The notes beneath the pieces are model-generated. The model did no database searches. It worked only from the letters and a program-made list of their open reading frames with translations, and had not been told where the DNA came from. This document shows, one piece after another, positions 1 to 5,720 of a stretch of DNA of 10,755 nucleotides. The translations under genes were made by a program, and so were the position numbers. Origin of the DNA: Archaeoglobi archaeon (GTDB lineage: Archaea; Halobacteriota; Archaeoglobi; Archaeoglobales; Archaeoglobaceae); assembly GCA_004347865.1 (NCBI GenBank), contig QNUZ01000060.1, positions 1 through 10,755 of the forward strand, given 5' to 3'. Within the stretch, counting starts at the first letter, position 1. Every line of letters begins with the position of its first letter.

Positions 1-101
1 CTCAGAACTCCTGTTGTTATCGTAAATCCAAGCGCCATTCCTAAATACAAGGAGCCATTCACGAAGGTGTAGGCAACTACAAGGGATAGCAGATCTAACA
101 A
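1..101 (-). CDS. Branched-chain amino-acid ABC transporter permease, LivH-like (5' end only)
   Basis: Only the N-terminal 33 or so codons are inside the window; the gene continues past position 1. The translation is hydrophobic and carries VNGSLYLGMALGFTITTGVL, which matches the opening helix of LivH permeases (consensus NG-x-x-x-GSLYAL-x-ALG-x-T-x-x-YGV). LivH forms the membrane channel of an ABC importer for leucine/isoleucine/valine-type substrates with LivM, two ATPases and a binding protein, none of which can be seen here. I chose the TTG at 99-101 because a Shine-Dalgarno GAGGTG (108-113 on the plus strand as CACCTC) lies 6 nt upstream. The alternative GTG at 108-110 overlaps that ribosome site and has no SD of its own. 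An in-frame stop lies seven codons upstream of the GTG. The family call rests on a short stretch, so LivM or another multipass permease is possible. Confidence 0.6.
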   Translation of the reverse strand, partial: MLDLLSLVVAYTFVNGSLYLGMALGFTITTGVL

Positions 102-189
102 GGTGACCACCTCTTCCGTTTGGCTACTTTAAGCTGCTCAAATCCAATTTCAAAGGGTGAGTTCCACACAATGAGTATTAGCATGAGAG

Positions 190-206
190 GAGTATTTAAA
201 ATTTAT
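190..206 (-). promoter_or_regulatory. Probable archaeal TATA box for the livH-like gene
   Basis: On the minus strand this reads ATAAATTTTAAATACT, an A/T-rich archaeal TATA-type element. A start of transcription about 25 nt downstream would fall near 168-172 and give a leader of roughly 70 nt before the TTG start. This is position-and-composition evidence only. Confidence 0.4.
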
Positions 207-256
207 GGTTTTTAATGCTTATCAATTTTTTTTATAGAAATTGGGTGCCCAGAAAA

Positions 257-276
257 CCCAGAGCTTTAGCTCTGGG
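257..276 (+). repeat. Left-end hairpin of the IS200/IS605-type relic
   Basis: CCCAGAGC / GCTCTGGG is a perfect 8-bp inverted repeat with a TTTA loop, enclosed by a second 5-bp pairing (246-250 with 283-287). The TTTA loop is shared with the hairpin at 1101-1122. It matches the subterminal hairpins that the Y1 transposase recognises in this family. Confidence 0.6.
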
Positions 277-311
277 ATGAATGGGCAAAGCTTAAATACT
301 GCTTTCCGTAA

Positions 312-530
312 TTCTACCATACATGCGGGCATGTTGCCCAAATAGGTGTAGGCAGGATCTACAAATGCCCGAAGTGTGGGATGGAATACGACAGGGATCT
401 AAACGCATGCATAAACATAGCCCGCAGGTTAATGAGATCTGCGGGATGGGGGAGCTGTGAGCCCCCCGAACCGGCAGATGAGGGGAGGGGCGCGAAGCCC
501 TCTCTTAACGCCGGAAGCTCCCGACTTTAG
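312..530 (+). pseudogene. tnpB: TnpB C-terminal fragment (zinc finger and last catalytic region)
   Basis: Reading from an in-frame stop at 309-311 to TAG at 528-530, the fragment contains TCGH, then YKCPKCGMEYDRDLNACINI. This is the hallmark C-terminal four-Cys zinc finger plus the DRDLNA-x-x-NI motif, whose Asp is the third RuvC acidic residue of TnpB. TnpB is the RNA-guided nuclease of IS200/IS605 elements and the ancestor of Cas12. The first Cys pair is incomplete: only one Cys is kept after the upstream stop. Everything N-terminal (about 300 residues in the family) is missing and there is no start codon, so this is a remnant. The last 30 codons overlap the structured RNA-like 3' end. Confidence 0.8.
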
Positions 531-546
531 CCGTGGAGCAGCTCAC
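421..546 (+). ncRNA. Candidate omega-RNA (reRNA) scaffold at the tnpB 3' end
   Basis: The tail of the tnpB fragment and the IS right end form consecutive hairpins. CCCGCAG (421-427) pairs with CTGCGGG (439-445). GGGGG (448-452) pairs with CCCCC (462-466). CCGGC (471-475) pairs with GCCGG (510-514) around an inner GAGGG/CCCTC stem (485-489 with 498-502). An imperfect terminal hairpin lies at 518-539. TnpB systems make an omega-RNA exactly from the tnpB 3' end plus right end, with the guide taken from flanking host DNA. Here the guide would start at 547. The related segment at 1014-1070 keeps a similar fold with different bases in the stem, which supports an RNA role. Whether it is still transcribed cannot be seen. 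Confidence 0.45.
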
Positions 547-603
547 CTAGATTCGGAAGGTGATTGGTCAATAGATCCCCAAGACTCTCTGCGGATTGTC
601 GAT

Positions 604-634
604 ATGCTTATACATAATAGACCTTAAAAATACA
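604..634 (+). promoter_or_regulatory. tnpB: TATA-like region upstream of the tnpB relic
   Basis: CTTATACATAAT (607-618) and CCTTAAAAATACA (622-634) are the two A/T-rich candidates in this gap. The second lies about 25-35 nt before the GTG at 659, a usual archaeal distance once a short leader is allowed. Confidence 0.3.
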
Positions 635-658
635 TTGAAGCTCAGAAAGGTGTCTGAA

Positions 659-1015
659 GTGAAGAGAACGAACACTTTCATAATCGAGGGCTGTCCTGCC
701 CTTGTGGAAGCTTGCGGACAGCTGCGCTAAGCTTTACAATGAGCTGAACTTCGAAAGGAGGCATGCATACATGCGCTGCAGGCGTTTCGAGTGGTATCCC
801 AAGCACCTCTACGAAAAATACGTTCCGCTGATAGGCTCAGCAACTGCCCAGCAGATAATAAACAAGAACAACGAAGCCCGGAGGAGCTTTCTGGCCTTAA
901 AGAAGCTCGAAGCCGAAGGAAAGCTTCCGGAGCACAGGCTACCTCCAGGGAGGTAGCGTTAACGGGGGACGCAGCCCTTGCTTGTAAGGTGGAACGGGAT
1001 GAGGTGGGAGCCTAA
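659..1015 (+). pseudogene. tnpB: Frameshifted, internally deleted tnpB (N-terminal region plus tail)
   Basis: A GTG at 659 with SD AAAGGTG (646-652, spacing 6) opens with VKRTNTFIIEGCPAL, the usual archaeal TnpB beginning (KRTNTF). That frame stops at 725-727. The protein continues in another frame from about 702: LWKLADSCAKLYNELNFERR, then IGSATAQQIINKNNEA and GKLPEH. These are the conserved N-terminal helical region of TnpB. That frame ends at TAG 954-956, inside a perfect 8-bp palindrome (938-945 with 950-957) that may mark the deletion junction. A third piece in the first frame runs to TAA 1013-1015. The RuvC core and zinc finger are absent. At least one frameshift and one large deletion are needed to explain it, so no active nuclease is made. 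Confidence 0.75.
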
Positions 1016-1070
1016 AAGGGCTGTGAACAGCCTACCGATGAGGGCCTTGGAAGCTTTAGCCGTGGAGAGT
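1014..1070 (+). ncRNA. Truncated omega-RNA-like 3' end, relative of 446-546
   Basis: GGCTG (1019-1023) pairs with CAGCC (1028-1032), followed by ACCGATGAGG and then GGAAGCTTTAGCCGTGGAG. The copy at 446-540 has the same order: a G-rich hairpin with CTGTGA in the loop, then ACCGGCAGATGAGG, then GGAAGCTCCCGACTTTAGCC. Here the internal GAGGG/CCCTC hairpin and half of the terminal stem are gone. It is most simply the decayed right end of the tnpB relic at 659-1015. Confidence 0.4.
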
Positions 1071-1086
1071 GTCAAAAACAAATTAA

Positions 1087-1129
1087 GATTATAACCGAAA
1101 ACCCCGCCCTTTAGGGCGGGGTAGCTCAC
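1087..1129 (+). mobile_element. Solo IS200/IS605-type right end abutting a host gene
   Basis: ATTATAACCGAAA is followed by the perfect hairpin ACCCCGCCC-TTTA-GGGCGGGGT (1101-1122) and AGCTCAC (1123-1129). The AGCTCAC ending is the same as that of the element ending at 546. No tnpA or tnpB joins directly to it. Its last bases overlap the stop codon of the acyl-CoA ligase on the other strand. A degraded relative lies at 5681-5720, also at the end of a minus-strand gene. Confidence 0.5.
1101..1122 (-). terminator. Hairpin likely acting as terminator of the acyl-CoA ligase
   Basis: A 9-bp perfect GC-rich stem with a 4-nt loop lies 3 nt beyond the ligase stop codon (TGA, 1126-1128). On the minus strand it is followed by TTTTCGGTTATAATC, a T-rich tract. 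Archaeal termination depends mainly on T tracts, so the hairpin may instead protect the mRNA 3' end. The structure itself appears to be IS-derived. Confidence 0.4.
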
Positions 1130-2784
1130 TTTATGTATATATCTCTATATTTCTCTCTTAGAATCTTTTTGTTTATCTTTCCAACACTTGTTTTGGGAAT
1201 CTCCTCAACAAAGATGATTCTGTCTGGTAACTGCCACCTTGCAAACCTTTTTAGCATGTGTTCTCTTAATTCGGTTTCAACTTGTTCCTTCGGCTTGGTT
1301 TTGTGAGGGTTTTTCAGCACCACCAGTGCTAGAGGTCTTTCACCCCATCTTGGGTGGGGTACCCCTACAACAACGGCTTCATACACGTATGGGTGGCTCA
1401 TGAGTGTCTTTTCAAGGTCAACGCTTGGTATCCATTCTCCGCCACTTTTTATAATGTCTTTAAGTCTGTCAACTATGCGGAAGTATCCTAATTCGTCTAT
1501 TGTTCCTGCATCTCCACTCTTCCACCACTTGTCTTCTGTTACACTTTCCTTTGTTCTTGGATCGTTATAGTATTCTTTTATGATCCAAGGACCGCGAAGC
1601 CAAAGCTCTCCAATGCTTTTCCCATCCCAAGGCAATTCCTTTCCAGTGGCGGGCTCAACCAACTTTGCTTCAACCCCAAATACAAACAATCCCTGCTTCT
1701 TCATGTGCATAAGACGCTCCTCCTCCGACAAAGCCAATATCTGAGGCTTCGGGATGTTGGCAGTTGCGAGCGGGGAAGTTTCAGTCGCGCCATAAGCATG
1801 AATCAAATTGGCTCCCAGCTCTCTATAGCTCTTTATCATTTCCAAGGGCGGTTCTGTAGATCCACTTATAAGTCTGAATCTGTCTAATCTTGCTGTCGGT
1901 GCAATCCTCTTCAAAACTTCCAAAATGGGCGATAGGATTGCTGGAGCTCCTGAAGCTATAGAGACCTTTTCGTTTAGTATTATGTTTGACAAATGAACAG
2001 GATTGTAGAGTCCGGGGAGTACTAGCTTGACCCCGAACATTGGACAAGCCAGATGAGACGTCCAGCCGTTCACGTGATAGAATGGCACGATCTGGAGATA
2101 AACGTCTGAACTGCTAAAGTTAAAAACTGCTGCGGATGTTATCGCTTGCAAAATTAGGGCTCTATGTGAGTAAAAAACACCCTTTGGATTACCTACTGTT
2201 CCAGCCGTGTAGCAAGCAGTAGCAGCCGACTTTTCGTCGATGTCCTCCCAGTCTCTCCTCTTAGGGTTTTTGCTGATTAGATCCTCATAATAGTAAATCG
2301 GTTTTAGCTTCGTTTTGATTTCTTCGGGACTTTTATCAGTCATAAGAACATAAAAATCGAATTTGTGTTTTTCTGCTAGTCTTTCTGCCAATTCGACAAG
2401 GGTATCGTCAAAGAACAGGACTCTAGCACCTGAATGATCGGCAATATAGGCAAGCTCGTTGAGATGCAATCGAATGTTTAGCTGCACCAAAACGGCTCCA
2501 ATACCAGAAACGCTGAAATAGCTCTCGAAATACCTGTGATCATTCCACCCCAAGATCGCGATTCTGTCACCCGCTTTAACACCTAGTGCTTCAAGTGCAT
2601 TTGCCATTGCGCAAACTCTTTCGTAAATTTGGAGATAGTTGAAGGTGTGCACTTTTCCACTTTGTAGAGTTCGGTAGGAGATAACTTCGACTTCATCGTG
2701 GACTCTGGCAGCATGTTGTAAGACCTTGTGAAGATTTAGCTGGTATTCGTCATTCATCGTGGATGGTAAACCTTTCAGCACCAT
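1126..2784 (-). CDS. Acyl-CoA ligase (AMP-forming, medium-chain AlkK-like)
   Basis: An ANL-superfamily enzyme: it activates a carboxylic acid with ATP to the acyl-AMP and transfers it to CoA in the cytoplasm. Visible motifs are the phosphate loop YTAGTVGNPKG (192-202), YGATETSP (331-338), KSGDAGTIDELGYF (422-435), DRLKDIIKSGGEWI (439-452) and the C-terminal catalytic lysine in SVGKINKK (K536). The family consensus loop is YTSGTTG; the Ala and Val here are unusual but conservative. The length of 552 is normal. The opening MNDEYQLNLHKVLQHAAR (from codon 10) resembles the start of AlkK-type medium-chain ligases. A TATA box at 2797-2806 predicts transcription near 2775, inside the longer reading. 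The ATG at 2755-2757 (543 residues, with GAAAGGT upstream) is therefore a serious alternative start. The gene stands alone. Its substrate, whether fatty, branched or aromatic acid, cannot be told from sequence. Confidence 0.88.
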   Translation of the reverse strand: MVLKGLPSTMNDEYQLNLHKVLQHAARVHDEVEVISYRTLQSGKVHTFNYLQIYERVCAMANALEALGVKAGDRIAILGWNDHRYFESYFSVSGIGAVLVQLNIRLHLNELAYIADHSGARVLFFDDTLVELAERLAEKHKFDFYVLMTDKSPEEIKTKLKPIYYYEDLISKNPKRRDWEDIDEKSAATACYTAGTVGNPKGVFYSHRALILQAITSAAVFNFSSSDVYLQIVPFYHVNGWTSHLACPMFGVKLVLPGLYNPVHLSNIILNEKVSIASGAPAILSPILEVLKRIAPTARLDRFRLISGSTEPPLEMIKSYRELGANLIHAYGATETSPLATANIPKPQILALSEEERLMHMKKQGLFVFGVEAKLVEPATGKELPWDGKSIGELWLRGPWIIKEYYNDPRTKESVTEDKWWKSGDAGTIDELGYFRIVDRLKDIIKSGGEWIPSVDLEKTLMSHPYVYEAVVVGVPHPRWGERPLALVVLKNPHKTKPKEQVETELREHMLKRFARWQLPDRIIFVEEIPKTSVGKINKKILREKYRDIYIK

Positions 2785-2795
2785 GGTTTAAACTT

Positions 2796-2807
2796 AAATT
2801 TATAAGT
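2796..2807 (-). promoter_or_regulatory. TATA box of the acyl-CoA ligase gene
   Basis: The minus strand reads CTTATAAATTT, a good archaeal TATA box centred near 2801. A transcription start about 25 nt on, near 2775, favours the internal ATG at 2755-2757 over the one at 2782-2784. Confidence 0.5.
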
Positions 2808-2867
2808 ATTAAAAAATTTCCCTCTCTTTCATCTTTTTTGCCTTTTAAATTTTGAATGAGTTCAAAA

Positions 2868-2878
2868 ACCTTTATTAA
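2868..2878 (+). promoter_or_regulatory. Probable gyrB promoter (BRE plus TATA)
   Basis: CAAAAACC followed by TTTATTAA looks like an archaeal BRE/TATA pair. It predicts a transcript start near 2898, just before the ATG at 2907. A second A/T-rich candidate is TTTTAAATTTT (2843-2853). Either one makes the ATG at 2856 an unlikely start. Confidence 0.45.
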
Positions 2879-2906
2879 CAGAAAAACTACATTTCTTGTG
2901 GATAAA

Positions 2907-4796
2907 ATGGACGCTGAAACTTCAAAAAATGGCGATTATTCCGCAAAGGACATTGCAGTTCTTTCAGATCTTGAAGCTGTCAGAAAAAGACCTGGAATGT
3001 ATATAGGTAGTGTTGGAATCAAAGGACTTCATCACTTACTGTGGGAAGTAGTCGATAACAGCGTTGATGAGGCCCTAGCTGGATTTTGTGACCTCATAAA
3101 GGTTACAATTCATGCAGACGGTTCTGTAAGCGTTGAGGATAATGGCAGAGGCATACCTGTAGATCTTCACGAAACCGGGAAACCCGCACTTGAAGTTGTA
3201 ATGACAAAACTTCATGCAGGCGGAAAATTCAGCAATAAAGTTTACAAGGTCGCAGGAGGGCTTCATGGGGTGGGCGTCTCCGTAGTTAATGCTCTTTCAG
3301 AGTGGCTTGAAGTCTGGGTCAAAAGAGATGGAAGAATATATTACCAGCGATACGAAAGAGGGGATCCGAAAACGGAACTCAGAATTGTTGGAGAGAGCAA
3401 CGAAACTGGTACGATTATTAGATTCAAACCCGACGATGACATCTTCGAAGTAACTGAATTCAACTATGAGATTGTTTCCCAGAGACTGAAGGAGATTGCT
3501 TATTTGTGCAAAGGTCTGAGAATTTTGCTTTTAGATGAAAGAAGAGGAACTTCGGAGGAATATATATTTGATGAAGGAATTGTTGGACTCATTAAGGAAT
3601 TGAACAAGAGAAAGAAGGTTTTTCATGAACCTATATACATCAACGATGCTAAAAACGGAGTTTTGGTTGAGGTCGCTCTCCAGTTCACCGATTCAGAAAT
3701 CGAAAACATCTTGGCATTCGCAAACAACATAAGAAATCCCGACGGCGGTACGCACGTCATAGGCTTCCGCTCGGGTCTTACAAGGGCGATCAATGAGTAT
3801 GGAAGAAAGAATATAAAGAAGTTCGAGCCGATTGCTGGGGCTGAGATTAGAGAGGGGTTGACGGCGGTTATAAGTGTAAAAGTTCCGAATCCTCAGTTCG
3901 AAGGTCAGACAAAGGGGAAGCTCACAAACAGTGAGGTAAAAACGGCCGTAGAGTCGGCGGTTTACTCGGGTTTGCTGGACTGGCTTGAAAAGAATCCGAG
4001 AGAGGCAGAGAGCTTAATAAACAGATTGTTGGTAATAAAAAGGGCAAGAGAGGCGGCAAGGAGGGCTAAAGAGCTTGTTAAGAGAAAGGAGGAGTTATCG
4101 ATAATGCTCCCAGGAAAGCTTGCTGATTGCTCGTCAAAAAACATAGAGGAAAGGGAATTGTTCATCGTAGAAGGTGAAAGCGCAGGAGGTTCGGCAAAGC
4201 AAGCAAGAGACAGGCGGTTTCAGGCTATTTTGCCGATAAGGGGAAAGATCATAAACGTTGAAAAGGCAGGAATGATAAAAATACTGAAAAATGAGGAAAT
4301 CAAAGCCATAATCTCCGCAATAGGTGCGGGAATTGATAGGAACTTTGATCTCGGCAAGATGAGGTATAGCAGAGTTATTATCATGAGCGATGCAGATGTG
4401 GATGGTCTGCACATAAGGACGCTATTGTTGGCATTCTTTTATCGGCACATGAGGCCACTTATCGAGGCTGGAAGACTTTTCATCGCACAGCCACCGCTTT
4501 ACGGGGTTAAAAAGAGCAATAGAACTTATTATGCTTACAACGAGCTTGAGTTGAACAAATTGCTTGAAAAGGTCGGTGACGCGGAAGTGCAGAGATACAA
4601 GGGTCTTGGAGAGATGAACCCTCAACAGCTATGGGAAACCACAATGGATCCGGAGAGAAGGATAATGTTTCAAGTCAAGATAGAAGATGCGAAGAGAGCA
4701 GATGAGCTCTTCAGGATTCTGATGGGGGAAGACGTTGAGAGCAGAAAGACATTCATAATATCGCATTCGAGAGAGGTGAAAAATTTGGATGTTTGA
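2907..4796 (+). CDS. gyrB: DNA gyrase subunit B
   Basis: The ATPase/TOPRIM subunit of DNA gyrase (type IIA topoisomerase), which works with GyrA to introduce negative supercoils. The GHKL ATPase is at the N-terminus: EVVDNSVDEAL with catalytic Glu47, EDNGRGIP with Asp78, and GGLHGVGVSVVNALSEW. The TOPRIM domain has VEGESAGGSA (Glu422) and MSDADVDGLHIRT (Asp495, 497, 499), and the tail has RYKGLGEMNP. The length of 629 is the short GyrB form lacking the roughly 165-residue TOPRIM insert of E. coli; all catalytic residues are kept. An ORF extension reaches an ATG at 2856 (646 residues). I prefer 2907 because the likely TATA boxes (2843-2853, 2868-2878) lie inside that extension and homology begins only at YSAKDIAVL. 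gyrA is not adjacent. The 3' end overlaps the next gene by 8 nt. Confidence 0.95.
   Translation: MDAETSKNGDYSAKDIAVLSDLEAVRKRPGMYIGSVGIKGLHHLLWEVVDNSVDEALAGFCDLIKVTIHADGSVSVEDNGRGIPVDLHETGKPALEVVMTKLHAGGKFSNKVYKVAGGLHGVGVSVVNALSEWLEVWVKRDGRIYYQRYERGDPKTELRIVGESNETGTIIRFKPDDDIFEVTEFNYEIVSQRLKEIAYLCKGLRILLLDERRGTSEEYIFDEGIVGLIKELNKRKKVFHEPIYINDAKNGVLVEVALQFTDSEIENILAFANNIRNPDGGTHVIGFRSGLTRAINEYGRKNIKKFEPIAGAEIREGLTAVISVKVPNPQFEGQTKGKLTNSEVKTAVESAVYSGLLDWLEKNPREAESLINRLLVIKRAREAARRAKELVKRKEELSIMLPGKLADCSSKNIEERELFIVEGESAGGSAKQARDRRFQAILPIRGKIINVEKAGMIKILKNEEIKAIISAIGAGIDRNFDLGKMRYSRVIIMSDADVDGLHIRTLLLAFFYRHMRPLIEAGRLFIAQPPLYGVKKSNRTYYAYNELELNKLLEKVGDAEVQRYKGLGEMNPQQLWETTMDPERRIMFQVKIEDAKRADELFRILMGEDVESRKTFIISHSREVKNLDV
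4773..4779 (+). promoter_or_regulatory. Shine-Dalgarno inside the gyrB 3' end
   Basis: GAGGTGA sits 9 nt before the ATG at 4789 and within gyrB's last codons. It fixes the start of the E1-like gene and shows the two are read from one message. Confidence 0.6.
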
Positions 4797-5553
4797 TCTG
4801 GAAAGATACTCAAGGCAGATCGAGATATTTGGAATTGAGGGACAGAAAAAGCTTTCGAAGTCGTCTGCACTAGTCGTAGGTGCTGGAGGACTAGGAAGTG
4901 CTGCAATTCAGTACCTAGCTGCTGCTGGAATCGGAAGGCTTGGAATAGTTGACGGTGATGTTGTTGAAAAATCAAACCTACAGCGGCAGACAATTCATGC
5001 TGGGAATATAGGGATGAACAAAGCAGAATCTGCGAAACTCTTCGTTGAGAGGCTAAATCCAGAAGTTGAAGTAAACGTTTACCCCTTCGATCTAACTCCT
5101 AACAACGCTTTGGAGCTTTTAAAAGGATACGATGTCATAGTTGGTTGCCCGGACAGTTTTAGAGTAAGGTTCATATTGAACGATGCATCCTTTTTGCTCA
5201 AAAAACCCCTTGTTCATGCAGCGGTCTACGCGTTCGAGGGAGAGCTTTCGACCTTTATTGGAAGCCCATGCTATCGCTGCTATCTTCCTAAGATGCCTCC
5301 AACAACAGGTAGGGCAATAATAGGGGCTAATGCCGGGCTTTTTGGCTGTCTTCAGGCTCTTGAAGCGATAAAGCTGATAACGGGCTACGGTGATCCTTTG
5401 AAAGGGAAAATTTTTAGGTTTTCTGCCGAAACCATGACCTTCTTTGAGTTCAACATTCGAAAGCGCGACGATTGCAGAGTTTGCAACGGAGAGCTCGAGG
5501 GGATTTTCGAGGAGAATTACGCAGGAGATTGCGAAATCGTAAGGCTTAAGTAA
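4789..5553 (+). CDS. ThiF/MoeB/HesA-family E1-like adenylyltransferase
   Basis: An enzyme that adenylates the C-terminal glycine of a small ubiquitin-fold protein (MoaD, ThiS or archaeal SAMP), the first step in sulfur transfer for molybdopterin, thiamin or tRNA thiolation, or in protein sampylation. The N-terminus RYSRQIEIFG is family-typical. The nucleotide loop is GAGGLGSA (31-38), followed by VDGDVV (54-59), NLQRQ (Arg66) and NKAESA (Lys78). The family's C-T-D-N motif appears as CPDS, keeping Asp122. Four zinc cysteines are present as CYRC (161-164) and CRVC (229-232). At 254 residues there is no rhodanese domain, unlike MOCS3-type enzymes. It overlaps gyrB by 8 nt and is probably co-transcribed. 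No ubiquitin-like partner is nearby, so MoeB, ThiF or UbaA cannot be separated. Confidence 0.88.
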   Translation: MFDLERYSRQIEIFGIEGQKKLSKSSALVVGAGGLGSAAIQYLAAAGIGRLGIVDGDVVEKSNLQRQTIHAGNIGMNKAESAKLFVERLNPEVEVNVYPFDLTPNNALELLKGYDVIVGCPDSFRVRFILNDASFLLKKPLVHAAVYAFEGELSTFIGSPCYRCYLPKMPPTTGRAIIGANAGLFGCLQALEAIKLITGYGDPLKGKIFRFSAETMTFFEFNIRKRDDCRVCNGELEGIFEENYAGDCEIVRLK

Positions 5554-5588
5554 GAAGAAATTGAGTGAGATCAATTAAATTCTTCTTA
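5551..5588 (+). terminator. Nested hairpin at the end of the gyrB operon
   Basis: TAAGAAGAA (5551-5559, including the stop codon) pairs perfectly with TTCTTCTTA (5580-5588). An inner ATTGA (5560-5564) pairs with TCAAT (5571-5575) around a GTGAGA loop. It sits between convergent genes and would fold in either transcript. A long T tract does not follow, so it could be a processing or 3'-protecting structure rather than a classical terminator. Confidence 0.5.
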
Positions 5589-5590
5589 AT

Positions 5591-5720
5591 CCAGTGAATA
5601 CTGAGGAATGTCTCAGCCTTGGCTTCTGCGGCATTCACTGCAGTGGAGATTGAGAAAATCTTCTTTCAAACTTAAGGGAAAATTATAATCGAAAGCCCTA
5701 CTTTTCAAGGCGGATCAGCT
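5591..5720 (+). mobile_element. Decayed IS200/IS605-like 3' end between convergent genes
   Basis: No intact gene lies here. AACTTAAGG...ATTATAATCGAAAGCCC (about 5670-5699) aligns with AAATTAAG...ATTATAACCGAAAACCCC at 1080-1104. The following CTTTTCAAGGCGGATCAGCT corresponds to the CTTTAGGGCGGGGTAGCTC half of the intact hairpin, with the stem now broken. Upstream, 5594-5653 can be read as VNTEECLSLGFCGIHCSGD then stop. Its GIH-x-x-GD ending is reminiscent of some archaeal TnpB tails, but this part is weak. A folded segment occupies 5592-5640. Confidence 0.4.
5592..5645. repeat. Structured palindromic segment
   Basis: CAGTGAAT (5592-5599) pairs with ATTCACTG (5633-5640), enclosing a second hairpin CTGAG-GAATGT-CTCAG (5601-5616). 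The 10-bp palindrome CACTGCAGTG (5636-5645) overlaps the right arm. It may belong to the IS relic's RNA end or be an independent small RNA or 3'-end structure. Confidence 0.45.

Larger units (their letters stand above)
246..546 (+). mobile_element. Internally deleted IS200/IS605-type (tnpB) element keeping both ends
   Basis: About 300 bp that looks like the two ends of a TnpB-carrying IS fused after loss of the middle. The left end holds a nested palindrome: TGCCC (246-250) pairs with GGGCA (283-287) around a perfect 8-bp stem with a TTTA loop (257-276). A TATA-like CTTAAATACT follows at 290-299. The interior encodes only the C-terminal zinc finger of TnpB. The right end has a run of hairpins and finishes GAGCAGCTCAC at 546, the same AGCTCAC ending as the hairpin at 1101-1129. 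IS200/IS605 elements move through hairpin ends recognised by the TnpA Y1 transposase and have no inverted repeats or target duplications, so exact borders are inferred. Such miniature derivatives can be mobilised in trans by TnpA; none is present in the window. Confidence 0.65.

Noticed and set aside
421..546. tRNA or other classical structural RNA
   Set aside because: There are several hairpins but no cloverleaf, no T-loop GTTCRA and no CCA-type acceptor stem; position and reading frame point to a tnpB 3' end.
791..1015. 74-codon frame as an independent small gene
   Set aside because: Its first half is an out-of-frame reading of the TnpB N-terminal segment; its tail belongs to the tnpB relic.
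5119..5574. 151-codon minus-strand frame opposite the E1-like gene
   Set aside because: The opposite strand encodes a clear ThiF/MoeB protein; this frame has no family features.
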